Shown here piece by piece: positions 37,918 to 49,506 of a DNA stretch of 64,000 bases. The stretch comes from Billgrantia antri (GTDB lineage Bacteria; Pseudomonadota; Gammaproteobacteria; Pseudomonadales; Halomonadaceae). Each line of letters opens with the position of its first letter. Within the stretch, counting starts at the first letter, position 1. The DNA lies in NCBI RefSeq assembly GCF_019430905.1, contig NZ_JAHYCA010000001.1, positions 233,095 through 297,094 on the forward strand, in the 5' to 3' direction. A program made the translations under genes and the position numbers. The notes under the pieces are model-generated. The model saw only the letters and a program-made list of their open reading frames with translations, was not told the origin of the DNA and did not search any database.

Positions 37918-40803
37918 ATGATGCTCACGCTACGCCCCGAGGACATCCGCCTCGGCTGTCAGGCCCCCGACTGGCGCGTCGCGCTGGAGCAGGCTGCCGA
38001 GTCGCTGCACCAGGCGGGGCTGACCGCTCCCGCCTATCGCGACGGCCTGTTCCAGCGCGAGTCGCAGTCATCCACCTATCTCGGCAATGCCATTGCCATT
38101 CCTCACGGGACGCCCGAGAGTCGTGAACACGTGCACACGACCGGCGTGCGCGTGCTGCAGTTTCCCGGCGGCGTCGAGTGGCACGACGGCCAGCGCGTCC
38201 ATGTGCTGGTCAGCATTGCCGCCCAGAGCGACGAGCATCTCGGCATCCTGCGTCAGCTCACCCATGTGCTGGATGACGATAGCGTCGGTGAGCGCCTGGC
38301 CGCCGCAGGCTCCGCTACCGAGGTCGCTGCGCTGCTGTCGAAAGCTGTGGTCGAGGCACGCCTGGACGCCGAGACCCTGTGCCTCGGCTTTCCTGCTCGC
38401 GACACCCACGAGCTGGCCCTGGCCGGCGCCGCGCGCCTGCGTCAGCTCGGCTGCGTGGGTAGCGACTTCATGACCGACGTGGCCGAACGCACCTTGGCAC
38501 CAATGGGCCAAGGGCTGTGGCTGATCCACGGCGAGCGTAGCGTCGAGGTGCCGGCACTGGCCCTGGCAACGCCGGAAGAGCGCCTGGAGCGCGACGGCGA
38601 AGCGGTGAAGGGAGTGTTCTGCCTGGCGGCTCAGGGCGACGCCCATCGCGGCCTGCTGGAGCGCATCCTGGCGCTGCTCGACAGCGGTGCCGCAGCCGAG
38701 CTGCCCAATGCCGATGCGGCTACCGTGCTGGCCCGGCTGGCGGGCGAGTCGGCCACGGCCCATACCCGTCTCGCCCGGGTACTCAACGCTCACGGCCTGC
38801 ATGCCCGTCCGGCCAAGCAGCTGGTTCAGATCGCCCGGCAGCAGGGGCTCCCCATCCACGTGCGCCTGGCCGAAGGCGGCGGCGCCGCGGTGCCGGCCAC
38901 CAGCCTGACCAAGGTGATCAACCTCGGCGCCCGGCGCGGCCAGCAGTTGACCTTCTCCGCCGAGGGAGACAACGCCCAGGCGGCGCTCGACGCCGTCTGC
39001 CGGGCCGTGGCGGACGGCCTCGGCGAACAGGTATTGCCCTTCGATGAGAGCCGCGAGCGCATCACGCCCTCAGCGGATACCGCACCTCCGGAACCGCTGC
39101 CCGACGACACGCCTCATCAGGGCGTGGCAGCCTCGCCGGGACTCGCCATTGCCCCGGTGTTCGTGCTGCAGACCCCACGCTTCGACTATCCCGAGCGCGC
39201 CGCCGATCCCGCCGAGCAGCAGCGGCGCCTGCACAGCGCCATCGACGAGGGCGCGGCACAGCTCGAGGCGCTGGAGCGCGAGGCCCGCGGCGGCGAGGTG
39301 GCCCAGATCCTTTCCATGCACGAGGAGATGTTGCGCGACCCGGAGCTTTTTGAAGCGGCCCGCGAGGGCATCCAGGACGGCCGCTCCGCCGAAGCTGCCT
39401 GGTGGGAAGCGATCGAGACTGCCGCCCACGCCCAGGAGATGCTCGCCGATCGCCTGCTGGCCGAACGCGCCGCCGACCTGCGCGACGTCGGCCGCCGCGT
39501 GCTCGGCATCCTGTGTCAGGTGAGCCGACCGGAGCCGCCGGAAACGCCCTATATCCTGGTCACGGATGACATCGGCCCCTCCGACGTGGCACGGCTCGAT
39601 ACACGCCGGGTGCGCGGCCTGCTCACCGCTCGCGGCGGCGCCACCGCGCACAGCGCGATCCTGGCCCGGGCACTGGGCATTCCCGCCGTGGTGGGCGCCG
39701 GCGAGCGTGTGCTGACACTGGCGGGAGGCTGCGAGCTGATCCTCGACGGTGAGCGTGGCCGGGTGATCCCGGCCCCCTCCGCCGCACGCCGCGCCACCGC
39801 CGAGCAGCGCCTGGCAGAGCGCCAGCAACGCGAAGCCGAGGCATGGGAAGCACGCTTCGAGGAGGCACGTACCCGCGACGGCCACCGCGTCGAAGTCGCC
39901 GCCAACCTGGGCAATACCGCCCACGCTGTCGATGCCGTGGAGCGCGGCGCCGAAGGCGTCGGCCTGCTGCGCACCGAATTCCTGTTCATGGCGCATGCCC
40001 AGGAACCGGACCTCGAGACTCAGGTCGCGGAATATCGTGAGGCGCTCGATGCTCTCGACGGCCGTCCGCTGGTAGCCCGCACCCTCGACGTGGGTGGCGA
40101 CAAGCCGCTGCCCTACTGGCCGGTGCCGAAAGAAGACAACCCCTTCCTCGGCCTGCGCGGCATTCGCCTGACCCTGACCCGCCCCGAGGTGCTCGAGACC
40201 CAGCTGCGTGCACTGTTGATGGCGGCCGCTCCCGCAGCGGAGCAGGCGCCGAGGCCACTGCGCATCATGCTGCCGATGGTCAAGGATATCGCCGAGTTCC
40301 GCGCGGCACGGGCCATCCTCGATCGCCTACTCGACGAGATTCCCGCGGCCGAGCGGGCCACCGACGTGCAGCTCGGCGTGATGATCGAGGTGCCCTCGGC
40401 CGCCCTGCTGGCACCGACGCTGGCCGCCGAGGTGGACTTCTTCTCGGTGGGCACCAACGACCTGACCCAGTACACCCTGGCCATCGACCGCGATCACCCC
40501 GCGCTCTCTGCCCAGGCCGACGGCCTGCACCCGGCGGTGCTGCGCCTGATCGAGATGACCGTAGCGGCGGCCCATGCCCACGGCAAGTGGGTCGGTGTGT
40601 GCGGCGAGCTGGCCAGCGACGCCTTGGCGGTGCCGGTACTGGTCGGGCTCGGCGTCGACGAGCTTTCAGTGAGCGCGCGGCAGGTGCCGCTGGTCAAGGC
40701 GCGGCTGCGCGAGTTCGACCTCGCCGAAGCCCGGGTCCAGGCCGAGCTGGCGCTGGCCCAGGCCACGAGCGAGGCGGTCCGCGACGCCCTGGAGGTGCGC
40801 TGA
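37918..40803 (+). CDS. fruB: Fructose PTS multiphosphoryl transfer protein (EIIA-HPr-EI)
   Basis: A 961-residue fusion carries the phosphate from PEP to FruA. EIIA-Fru is N-terminal (His63 in AIPHGTPES), HPr is central (His295 in NAHGLHARPAK), and enzyme I forms the C-terminal 570 residues (His578 in GGATAHSAILARALGIPAVVG; LGVMIEVPSA and GTNDLTQYTLAIDRDHP near the end). AGGAG lies five bases before the ATG at 37918 and eight before the next ATG, so either may be used. It is first in the fruBKA operon, with TGATG coupling to fruK. Because EI and HPr are fused here, no separate ptsHI is needed for fructose uptake. Confidence 0.97.
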   Translation: MMLTLRPEDIRLGCQAPDWRVALEQAAESLHQAGLTAPAYRDGLFQRESQSSTYLGNAIAIPHGTPESREHVHTTGVRVLQFPGGVEWHDGQRVHVLVSIAAQSDEHLGILRQLTHVLDDDSVGERLAAAGSATEVAALLSKAVVEARLDAETLCLGFPARDTHELALAGAARLRQLGCVGSDFMTDVAERTLAPMGQGLWLIHGERSVEVPALALATPEERLERDGEAVKGVFCLAAQGDAHRGLLERILALLDSGAAAELPNADAATVLARLAGESATAHTRLARVLNAHGLHARPAKQLVQIARQQGLPIHVRLAEGGGAAVPATSLTKVINLGARRGQQLTFSAEGDNAQAALDAVCRAVADGLGEQVLPFDESRERITPSADTAPPEPLPDDTPHQGVAASPGLAIAPVFVLQTPRFDYPERAADPAEQQRRLHSAIDEGAAQLEALEREARGGEVAQILSMHEEMLRDPELFEAAREGIQDGRSAEAAWWEAIETAAHAQEMLADRLLAERAADLRDVGRRVLGILCQVSRPEPPETPYILVTDDIGPSDVARLDTRRVRGLLTARGGATAHSAILARALGIPAVVGAGERVLTLAGGCELILDGERGRVIPAPSAARRATAEQRLAERQQREAEAWEARFEEARTRDGHRVEVAANLGNTAHAVDAVERGAEGVGLLRTEFLFMAHAQEPDLETQVAEYREALDALDGRPLVARTLDVGGDKPLPYWPVPKEDNPFLGLRGIRLTLTRPEVLETQLRALLMAAAPAAEQAPRPLRIMLPMVKDIAEFRAARAILDRLLDEIPAAERATDVQLGVMIEVPSAALLAPTLAAEVDFFSVGTNDLTQYTLAIDRDHPALSAQADGLHPAVLRLIEMTVAAAHAHGKWVGVCGELASDALAVPVLVGLGVDELSVSARQVPLVKARLREFDLAEARVQAELALAQATSEAVRDALEVR

Positions 40804-41777
40804 TGGCCCGCGTGCTCACCCTGACGCTCAATCCCGCACTGGATCTCTCCGTAAGCCTGGAGCGACTGACGCCGGGGACGGTCAACCGCACCCGCGAGAC
40901 CCACCTGACGGCAGCCGGCAAGGGCGTCAACGTGGCCCGGGTGCTGGCCGACCTCGGCCACGACGTCACCGTGTCGGGCTTTCTCGGCGCCGACAACGAC
41001 GGCCCCTTCCTGCGCGCCTTCGAGGCCATGGGCGTGGAGGACGCCTTCCTGCGCGCGCCCGGCGAGACGCGTATCAACGCCAAGCTCGCCGAGGCCGACG
41101 GCCGGGTCACGGATATCAACGGCCCCGGCGCCGCCATCGACGCCGCCGCCTGGCAGCGCCTGCTCGACGGTCTCGCTACGCGTATCGGCGACCCACGGCG
41201 CCGGCCCGACGCCGTGGTCATCGCCGGCAGCCTGCCGCCTGGCGTGGCGCCGACCGATCTCGCCGAGCTTATCGCCCGCCTGCGGGCAGCCGGGCTGCCG
41301 GTATGGGTCGATACCAGCGGCGAGGCATTGACCCGCACCATCGAGGCCCGAGCCACGGCGGTCAAGCCCAACGAGCAGGAGCTCGCCGCCTGGGCCGGCG
41401 AGAGCCTCGAGAGCGCCGAAGCACGACTCAAGGCGGCGCTGCGCCTGTATGCCGCCGGCATCGAGGAAGCCGTCGTCTCCGCCGGCCCCGCCGGCGTGCT
41501 GTGGATCAGCCGCCGCGGTGCCTGGCAGGCCATGCCGCCGCGCCTGACGGTCGCCAGCACCGTCGGGGCCGGCGATACCCTGCTGGCCGCCCTGCTGCAT
41601 GGCGTACTCGCGGGTCATCCGCCCGATCAGGCCCTGCGCCTGGCTACCGCCCTTTCCGCCGAATCGGTTCGTCACGTCGGCGTGGGTAACCTCCACGCCG
41701 ACGACTTCCCGCAACTCCAACAACAGACCCGCGTTCGGCGTCTCAACGACGTCGACGCAGGGGGAGCCCTCGCATGA
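40803..41777 (+). CDS. fruK: 1-phosphofructokinase
   Basis: Phosphorylates fructose-1-phosphate to fructose-1,6-bisphosphate. The 324-residue PfkB-family kinase has TLNPALDLSV at the N-terminus, the GKGVNVARVLADLG sugar site and the catalytic TVGAGDTLLAALLHG. It overlaps fruB (TGATG) and fruA (ATGA). It provides a glycolytic entry point that bypasses phosphofructokinase. Confidence 0.97.
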   Translation: MARVLTLTLNPALDLSVSLERLTPGTVNRTRETHLTAAGKGVNVARVLADLGHDVTVSGFLGADNDGPFLRAFEAMGVEDAFLRAPGETRINAKLAEADGRVTDINGPGAAIDAAAWQRLLDGLATRIGDPRRRPDAVVIAGSLPPGVAPTDLAELIARLRAAGLPVWVDTSGEALTRTIEARATAVKPNEQELAAWAGESLESAEARLKAALRLYAAGIEEAVVSAGPAGVLWISRRGAWQAMPPRLTVASTVGAGDTLLAALLHGVLAGHPPDQALRLATALSAESVRHVGVGNLHADDFPQLQQQTRVRRLNDVDAGGALA

Positions 41778-43519
41778 ACGTGATCATCGTTACCGCCTGC
41801 CCCAGCGGCATGGCCACCACCTTCCTCGCGGCTCGCCGACTCGAGCAGGCGGCGCAGCGACTGGGCTGGCAGCCCAGCGTCGAGATGCACAGTCAGCTCG
41901 AGGCCGTCCAGCCCGTTTCAGCCGACGCCATTGCCGATGCCGAGCTGGTCGTGGTCGCCGCCGACCATCTTCCCGCCGCCGAACGCTTTGCCGGCAAGCG
42001 CCTGTTCCAGGCCTCAGCCAGCGAGGCACTGCCCGACCCCGAGGCATTCCTGCAGCGTGCCCGGCGCGAGGCCAGCGACTACACACCACCCGCCTTGAGC
42101 GCGACCGCGAGCCCCTCGCCCAAGGCCGGCGCCAGCAGCATCATTGCCGTCACCGCATGCCCCACCGGCGTGGCCCATACCTTCATGGCCGCCGAAGCGC
42201 TGAGCGAAGCGGGCAAGAGCCTGGGCCATGCAATTCGCGTCGAGACCCAGGGCTCGGTCGGCGCCCAGGACAAGCTCACCGACGAGGAGATCGCCGCGGC
42301 CGACGTGGTGATTCTCGCCTGCGATATCGAGGTCGATCCGACCCGCTTCGCCGGCAAGCGCATCTACCGCACCTCTACCGGCAATGCACTCAAGAAGCCG
42401 CGCCCCACCATCGAGGCGGCGCTGGCCGAAGCCGAGGTCGAGGATGCTGCCAACGCTCCGCGCCGCAATGAGGCGAAGAAGAGCCTGAAGGAGAAGGGCG
42501 TCTACAAGCACCTGCTCACCGGCGTCTCGTTCATGCTGCCCATGGTGGTGGCCGGAGGCCTGCTGATCGCACTCTCCTTCGTCTTCGGCATCGAGGCGTT
42601 CCAGGAGGAGGGCACGCTGGCCGCGGCGCTGATGCAGATCGGCGGCGGCACCGCCTTCGCCCTGATGATCCCGGTGCTGGCCGGCTACATTGCCTACTCC
42701 ATCGCCGACCGTCCAGGCATAGCCCCGGGCATGATCGGGGGCATGCTCGCCAGCGAGATCGGCGCCGGCTTCATCGGCGGCATTCTCGCCGGCTTCCTCG
42801 CCGGCTACGTAGCACTGGCGGTGACCCGCCATGTCAAACTTCCGGCGAGCGTCGAGTCGCTCAAACCAATCCTGATCATTCCGCTGATCGCGAGCCTGGT
42901 CACCGGCCTGACCATGATCTACGTGATCGGCGAGCCGGTGGCAGCCATCCTCTCCGCGCTGACCGCGTTTCTCGAGAACATGGGCTCAGCCAACGCCGTG
43001 CTGCTCGGCATCCTGCTCGGCGCCATGATGTGCTTCGACCTGGGCGGGCCGGTCAACAAGGCCGCCTATACCTTCGGCGTCGGCCTGCTCTCCACCCAGA
43101 CCTACGCGCCGATGGCTGCCATCATGGCCGCCGGTATGGTGCCGGCCATCGGCATGGGCATCGCCAGCTTCGTCGCGCGTCCCAAGTTCTCCGAGCCGGA
43201 GCGCGAGGCAGGCAAGGCGTCGTTCGTGCTGGGGCTGTGCTTCATCAGCGAGGGCGCCATTCCCTTCGCCGCCAAGGATCCGCTGCGGGTGATCCCGGCC
43301 TGCATGCTGGGCGGCGCCGCCACCGGCGCGCTTTCCATGTTGGTTGGCGCACAGCTGATGGCTCCCCACGGCGGTATCTTCGTGCTGCTGATTCCCAACG
43401 CCATCACACCGGCACTGTTGTATCTCGGAGCCATCGTCGCCGGCTCGCTGATCACCGGGCTGGGCTACGCCGCGATCAAGCGCGGTGCCGCCCCGGTAGC
43501 GGTCACCGCCAACGCCTGA
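41774..43519 (+). CDS. fruA: Fructose PTS EIIB'BC component
   Basis: The 581-residue fructose permease phosphorylates fructose at C1 during import. There are two tandem EIIB modules, with cysteines in TACPSGMATTF (Cys9) and TACPTGVAHTF (Cys129); the second is the usual phosphorylation site. The EIIC domain (about 235-570) has roughly nine hydrophobic segments and the FDLGGPVNKAAYTFG and SEGAIPFAAKDP motifs of the Fru family. It closes the fruBKA operon; a hairpin follows. Confidence 0.97.
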   Translation: MNVIIVTACPSGMATTFLAARRLEQAAQRLGWQPSVEMHSQLEAVQPVSADAIADAELVVVAADHLPAAERFAGKRLFQASASEALPDPEAFLQRARREASDYTPPALSATASPSPKAGASSIIAVTACPTGVAHTFMAAEALSEAGKSLGHAIRVETQGSVGAQDKLTDEEIAAADVVILACDIEVDPTRFAGKRIYRTSTGNALKKPRPTIEAALAEAEVEDAANAPRRNEAKKSLKEKGVYKHLLTGVSFMLPMVVAGGLLIALSFVFGIEAFQEEGTLAAALMQIGGGTAFALMIPVLAGYIAYSIADRPGIAPGMIGGMLASEIGAGFIGGILAGFLAGYVALAVTRHVKLPASVESLKPILIIPLIASLVTGLTMIYVIGEPVAAILSALTAFLENMGSANAVLLGILLGAMMCFDLGGPVNKAAYTFGVGLLSTQTYAPMAAIMAAGMVPAIGMGIASFVARPKFSEPEREAGKASFVLGLCFISEGAIPFAAKDPLRVIPACMLGGAATGALSMLVGAQLMAPHGGIFVLLIPNAITPALLYLGAIVAGSLITGLGYAAIKRGAAPVAVTANA

Positions 43520-43581
43520 TGTCAAAATGACAGCCCCGGCACCTGCCCTCAAGGCCGCCAGCACCATCCAAGATGACATTT

Positions 43582-43601
43582 GACCCGGCATATGCCGGGT
43601 C
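43582..43601 (+). terminator. Terminator of fruBKA
   Basis: GACCCGGC pairs with GCCGGGTC around ATAT, 63 bases past the fruA stop. The following CGCTTGCCTTCGATTCC is only weakly T-rich. Confidence 0.6.
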
Positions 43602-43771
43602 GCTTGCCTTCGATTCCCTTCCACCGAGTTTTCTGCTCGTGTTGGCGATATACGACCAGCGATAGTGCAATGCAATATTTTCTATACATAAGATATACAA
43701 ATATTGTATAAGAAACCCCAGGAGCAAGTGACGACAAGGACACAAGCAGCCTTCTACCGCGAGGAAGCGCC

Positions 43772-45466
43772 ATGCGCTATAACGGGCCGGTAACACACAA
43801 CGAGTATGTCCTCAGCGATGGTGACGTGCTCATCTCCAAGACGGACCCACAAAGCCATATCACCTACGCCAACCAGCGCTTTATCGAGGTAAGCGGCTTC
43901 AGCTACGAGGAGCTGAAGGACTCACCGCACAACATTGTTCGTCACCCCGACATGCCCGAGAGCGTGTTTGCCGACATGTGGCACGATCTGCAAGGCGGCC
44001 AGTTCTGGTCGGGGCTGGTCAAGAACCGACGCAAGAACGGTGATCACTACTGGGTCCGGGCCAACGTGGTGCCCATACGCGAAAATGGCCAGCTCAAGGG
44101 CTATGCCTCCATTCGCGTCAAGCCAAGCGCCGCGGAAACGGCACACGCCGAAGCGGTGTATCGTGACATTCGCGAGCAAGGGGGGCGCTACGTCGTCAGG
44201 CATGGTCAGGCCTATCGTCGCGGCATCCTGCATGCCGTACGGCGTATCGACTGGCGCAGCCTGGCTGTACGCAACTTGGTTGCCAGCCTGACCATCACTG
44301 CATTGCCAGCAACTCTGGGGCTGACGGCTTGGAACTTGATGCCGGAGACGGCCTCGCTCGCCGACGAAAGCCTGCTGGCAGGTGGGGTATTGTGTGGAGC
44401 CCTGCTGGGCTGGCTGAACTGGCGAGGCACTGCCCGCCTGAGTCGCACGCTGCACAAGGCCCACGACTTCGCCTTGCAGGTGGCCGCCGGCAACCTCAAG
44501 GCCGACTTGCCCAGTCAGGGTAGCGATGAGCTGGGCCAGATGCTCAAAGCTCTGGCGTTCATGCGTCAGTCGCTTGGCGCACTCATCGGTGATGTCGAGA
44601 GGCGCATCGGCGTGGTCGAGCCGGCGGTGACTGAGCTGGTAAGCAACAACGAGGCCATGGCCAGCCGGCTCGAGCAGCAAGCGTCATCGGTGCAACAAAC
44701 GGCTGCCAGTACCGAACAGATCAGCGCCACGGTCAGTCAAAGCGCAGAGCATGCCCAGCAGGCCGGCAAGGCGACGCTGGGCAATGTCGAGGCGGTCGAC
44801 GCTGCCGCTCAGGTCATGCAGGCACTCGCCAGCTCGATGCAAGAGATCACACGACAGGCCGACAACATGGCCGGCATCGTTGGCACCATCGACAGCATCG
44901 CCTTTCAAACCAACATACTGGCGCTAAATGCCTCGGTAGAAGCCGCTCGGGCCGGTGATCATGGGCGCGGCTTCGCCGTGGTGGCACAAGAGGTGCGCAA
45001 GCTTGCCAGCGAATCGGCAACTGCCGCCCATCGTGTACAGGTCTTGATCCATTCGGCTCGCAGCGAGATCGAAACGGGCCGCGCCCATGCCGGCAAGGCA
45101 GAAGACGCCATGACAGCCATAAAGGCGGCCAGCTACGAGGTCAACGAACTGATGCAGGAAATCAGCGCGGCCACGGCAGAGCAGAGCCAGGGCATCGAAC
45201 AGATCAGCCAGGCCATCGGCGAGATCGACCGGGCCACGCAGACCAGTGCTGGCAGCATGCAGCGCTACCAGGCCGCCACGGCCTCACTCGACCACGAAGT
45301 GCGTGCACTGGCGCACAGCGCGGGCGCCTTCGGCGACGACCAGCCTCGCTCCGGGAAATTAGCAACCGTAAGCTCAGCGATAACTACCATGATCCATGAA
45401 CGGAATGGATTGTCACGTGGTACAGGCCGGCAGATGGTAGCCTCGGAAGAATTGATATCCTGTTGA
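43772..45466 (+). CDS. Aer-like methyl-accepting chemotaxis protein with PAS sensor
   Basis: A 564-residue energy-taxis receptor. A cytoplasmic N-terminal PAS domain (about 15-120; [48 protein letters not shown]) resembles the FAD-binding PAS of Aer. Two adjacent membrane segments (about 167-190 and 201-220) have almost no periplasmic loop, then a HAMP-like region and a signalling hairpin with [21 protein letters not shown]. No typical C-terminal CheR-tethering pentapeptide is seen. It is unlinked to other chemotaxis genes; an AT-rich 100-bp region precedes it. Confidence 0.93.
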   Translation: MRYNGPVTHNEYVLSDGDVLISKTDPQSHITYANQRFIEVSGFSYEELKDSPHNIVRHPDMPESVFADMWHDLQGGQFWSGLVKNRRKNGDHYWVRANVVPIRENGQLKGYASIRVKPSAAETAHAEAVYRDIREQGGRYVVRHGQAYRRGILHAVRRIDWRSLAVRNLVASLTITALPATLGLTAWNLMPETASLADESLLAGGVLCGALLGWLNWRGTARLSRTLHKAHDFALQVAAGNLKADLPSQGSDELGQMLKALAFMRQSLGALIGDVERRIGVVEPAVTELVSNNEAMASRLEQQASSVQQTAASTEQISATVSQSAEHAQQAGKATLGNVEAVDAAAQVMQALASSMQEITRQADNMAGIVGTIDSIAFQTNILALNASVEAARAGDHGRGFAVVAQEVRKLASESATAAHRVQVLIHSARSEIETGRAHAGKAEDAMTAIKAASYEVNELMQEISAATAEQSQGIEQISQAIGEIDRATQTSAGSMQRYQAATASLDHEVRALAHSAGAFGDDQPRSGKLATVSSAITTMIHERNGLSRGTGRQMVASEELISC

Positions 45467-45472
45467 AATAGA

Positions 45473-45499
45473 ATAAAAAAACCCGGCCATGAGGCCGGG
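45473..45499 (-). terminator. Terminator of zwf-pgl-eda
   Basis: CCCGGCC (45482-45488) pairs with GGCCGGG (45493-45499) and, on the minus strand, is followed by TTTTTTTATTC, a strong T-run. It sits past the eda stop codon. Confidence 0.9.
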
Positions 45500-45555
45500 C
45501 GCAATGACAGCTACTGGCTGCCGAGAGAGCACAAGAAAGAGGTCAGCGAGGCCGC

Positions 45556-46218
45556 TCAGTGATGAAAGCGCTGGGCGGCCTCCTTGGCGAGCTGGCGGAT
45601 GCCGTTCCAGTCTTCGGCATCGACCAGCGATTTCGGCGTCAGCCAGGAGCCGCCCACGCACATCACGTTCTTCAGCGCCAGGTAGTCCTCGGCGTTGTCG
45701 AGGCTGATGCCGCCGGTGGGACAGAAACGCGCTTCGGGAATCGGGCCGGCAAAGGCCTTAAGCGCCTTGACGCCGCCGCTGGCCTCGGCGGGGAAGAACT
45801 TGAAGCGGCGGTAACCGTACTGCCAGCCGGTCATCAGCTCGGACACGGTGGCCACGCCGGGCAACATCGGCACCGGGCTGGTGATGCCATAGCGGTAAAG
45901 CGCCTCGGTGGTACCCGGCGTGACCACGAAATCGGCACCCACCTGCTCGCTCTGACGGTACTGGGCCGGCGTCAGCACGGTGCCCACGCCGATGCTGGCC
46001 TGGGGCAGGGCTTCCTTGAGGCGGCGAATCGCCTCCAGGGCGCAATCGGTGCGCAGGGTCACCTCCAGCACGGTGAGCCCACCTTCGACCAGGGCACGGC
46101 CCAGCGGCACGGCATCTTCCACCCGCTCGATGGCCAGCACCGGGATGACCTCGGCCTTGAGGCAGATGCTGTCGAGTTCGGTGATACGCGTGGACGGCAG
46201 CTGTTTGTCGATGGTCAT
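45556..46218 (-). CDS. eda: KDPG/KHG aldolase
   Basis: Cleaves 2-keto-3-deoxy-6-phosphogluconate to pyruvate and glyceraldehyde-3-phosphate. The 220-residue class I aldolase has the acid/base Glu in VLEVTLRTDCAL, the Schiff-base lysine in FKFFPAEASGG and GVGTVLTPAQY. GGAG eight bases before the ATG at 46218 supports this start. It is last in zwf-pgl-eda, 16 bp after pgl. Confidence 0.98.
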   Translation of the reverse strand: MTIDKQLPSTRITELDSICLKAEVIPVLAIERVEDAVPLGRALVEGGLTVLEVTLRTDCALEAIRRLKEALPQASIGVGTVLTPAQYRQSEQVGADFVVTPGTTEALYRYGITSPVPMLPGVATVSELMTGWQYGYRRFKFFPAEASGGVKALKAFAGPIPEARFCPTGGISLDNAEDYLALKNVMCVGGSWLTPKSLVDAEDWNGIRQLAKEAAQRFHH

Positions 46219-46234
46219 GAGCAAGACTCCAGTT

Positions 46235-46912
46235 TCAGGGGGCCCAGTAAACGGCCAGCGGGCAGGAAAGAAAGGCGCGGATCGGCAGTTCACGCAAGTC
46301 GTCGCCGGACAGGGCCCGGGCCAGCACGCTGCGCTTGTCGTCACCGGTGATGTGCAGTACGTGGCGTCGCGCCTGATGCAGGCGGTCGGCGCTGAGGGTG
46401 ATCCGCGCTTGGGGCTGACTGGGCGTGCGCGCGGCCAGTACCGGGGCATCGGTGGTGAGCCCCAGCTCCAGCTCGCGGCTATCGGGAAACAGCGAGGCGG
46501 TGTGACCGTCGCCGCCCATGCCCAGCACCACCACGCTGGCCGGCCAGGTCAACGCCTCGATGCGCCGGGTCACCTCCTCTACGCCCTGTTCCGGCGTCCC
46601 GTCGTCGGTGGTCAACGAAACGAAGCTGGCAGCGGCCGCCTCGCCTTGCAGCAGGTGGCGGCGCACCAGGTGGGCATTGCTGGCCTCGTCGGTCTCGCTC
46701 ACCCAGCGCTCGTCGGCCAGGGTCACATCGATCCGCTCCCAGGGCAACGCCTGGGACGACAGGGCCTGAAAGAAGGGTACCGGCGTCGAGCCGCCGGAAA
46801 CTACCAGCAGAGCCCGCTCCTGCTGGGCCAGATCCTGGCGCAGTGCTTCACAAGTGGCTTCGGCGAGCTGCACGGCGAGCTGTTCGCGCGGCCCGGCGGC
46901 GAGATGCGTCAT
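46235..46912 (-). CDS. pgl: 6-phosphogluconolactonase
   Basis: Hydrolyses 6-phosphogluconolactone. The 225-residue DevB/SOL-type enzyme shows LVVSGGSTPVPFF, TLADERWVSETDEASNAHLV and GMGGDGHTASLFPD, as in glucosamine-6-phosphate isomerase relatives. GAGG eight bases before the chosen start supports MTHLAAG. It follows the zwf stop directly, so it is translationally coupled. Confidence 0.97.
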   Translation of the reverse strand: MTHLAAGPREQLAVQLAEATCEALRQDLAQQERALLVVSGGSTPVPFFQALSSQALPWERIDVTLADERWVSETDEASNAHLVRRHLLQGEAAAASFVSLTTDDGTPEQGVEEVTRRIEALTWPASVVVLGMGGDGHTASLFPDSRELELGLTTDAPVLAARTPSQPQARITLSADRLHQARRHVLHITGDDKRSVLARALSGDDLRELPIRAFLSCPLAVYWAP

Positions 46913-46913
46913 G

Positions 46914-48422
<1,509 letters not shown>

Positions 48423-48489
48423 GTCCGCCCCCATCTGGTTAATTTACACAAAAAATACGCAAAAAAGCCCTTAGCATCAACCAATATTT

Positions 48490-48501
48490 TGTAATATTAC
48501 A
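48490..48501. promoter_or_regulatory. HexR-like operator in the zwf-hexR gap
   Basis: TGTAATATTACA is a perfect palindrome in the sequence TTTTGTAATATTACACTC, 68 bases upstream of zwf and 118 upstream of hexR. Confidence 0.75.
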
Positions 48502-48575
48502 CTCATCATAGCGATTTTCGATACCTCGATTCGCGCCCGGCCGATGCTCCGCGATAGGATAGCCGGTGACCATGT

Positions 48576-48590
48576 TGTTAAATCACTACA
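48576..48590. promoter_or_regulatory. Second, weaker HexR-like site before hexR
   Basis: TGTTAAATCACTACA retains the TGT..A / TACA arms and 15-bp spacing seen at the edd site (30924). It lies 29 bases before hexR and may mediate autoregulation. Confidence 0.45.
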
Positions 48591-48618
48591 TTATCAGCTT
48601 GAGAGAGTCCCTTCAGCC

Positions 48619-49476
48619 ATGGCCCATCACGATCTGCTGCAACGAATCCGTCAACGCCTCGACGAGCTCAATCGTTCCGAGCGCAAGGTAGCAGATGTCA
48701 TCCTGGCCGACCCAGCCCGTGCCACCGGCCTGAGCATCGCCAGCCTGGCCCAGGCGGCCTCGGTCAGCGAACCCACGGTGAACCGCTTCTGTCGCAGCTT
48801 CCATGCGAAGGGCTACCCCGACTTCAAGATCAAGCTGGCCCAGAGCCTGGCCGGCGGCACGCCCTATGTCAGCCAGTCGGTGGAGCCAGGCGACGTTGCC
48901 GCGGACTACACGCGCAAGATCTTCGGCGCCACCATTGCCGCCCTGGACGAAGCCAGCCGCACCCTCGATCCGGCCCGCATCGAGCGGGTGGTGGACTACC
49001 TGATCCAGGCCAAGCAGATCCACTTCTTCGGTCTCGGCGCGTCCGGTGCCGTGGCGCAGGACGCCCAGCACAAGTTCTTCCGCTTCAATCTTCCGGTCAC
49101 GTCTTATGTCGACGTGCTGATGCAGCGCATGGTCGCGTCGGCCTGTCATACCGGCGATGTGGTGGTGGTGATCTCCTGGACCGGTCGCACCCGCGAGCTG
49201 GTCGAGATCGCCCAGCTGGCACGCGAGAGCGGTGCCGTGGTACTGGGCATCACCGCTCCCGGCTCGCCGTTGGCGGTGGAGTGCACCGAGACGCTCGAGG
49301 TACCCACGCCGGAAGACACCGACGTCTACATGCCGATGACCTCGCGCATGATTCAGCTCACCCTGATTGACGTGTTGGCGACCGGTGTGACCCTGCGCCG
49401 CGGCGAGGACTTCCTGCCCCACCTGAAGAAGATCAAGGACAGCCTGCGCGATACCCGCTACCCGCCTCGCGGCTGA
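48619..49476 (+). CDS. hexR: RpiR-family transcriptional regulator HexR
   Basis: The 285-residue repressor has an N-terminal RpiR helix-turn-helix ([23 protein letters not shown]) and a C-terminal SIS domain (about 125-260, [38 protein letters not shown]) that binds KDPG. The C-terminus [18 protein letters not shown] is close to Pseudomonas HexR. The start [10 protein letters not shown] is chosen by family alignment; the ribosome site is weak. Divergent placement from zwf-pgl-eda and the palindromes upstream fit autogenous control of the Entner-Doudoroff genes. Confidence 0.97.
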   Translation: MAHHDLLQRIRQRLDELNRSERKVADVILADPARATGLSIASLAQAASVSEPTVNRFCRSFHAKGYPDFKIKLAQSLAGGTPYVSQSVEPGDVAADYTRKIFGATIAALDEASRTLDPARIERVVDYLIQAKQIHFFGLGASGAVAQDAQHKFFRFNLPVTSYVDVLMQRMVASACHTGDVVVVISWTGRTRELVEIAQLARESGAVVLGITAPGSPLAVECTETLEVPTPEDTDVYMPMTSRMIQLTLIDVLATGVTLRRGEDFLPHLKKIKDSLRDTRYPPRG

Positions 49477-49506
49477 GCGCAGCCGCAGGGCCGCCCTGCG
49501 CCTGGC

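Noticed and set aside
48439-48448. TTAATTTACA as another HexR half-site before zwf
   Set aside because: Only one arm matches and it lies within 26 bases of the zwf start; too weak to list as an operator.
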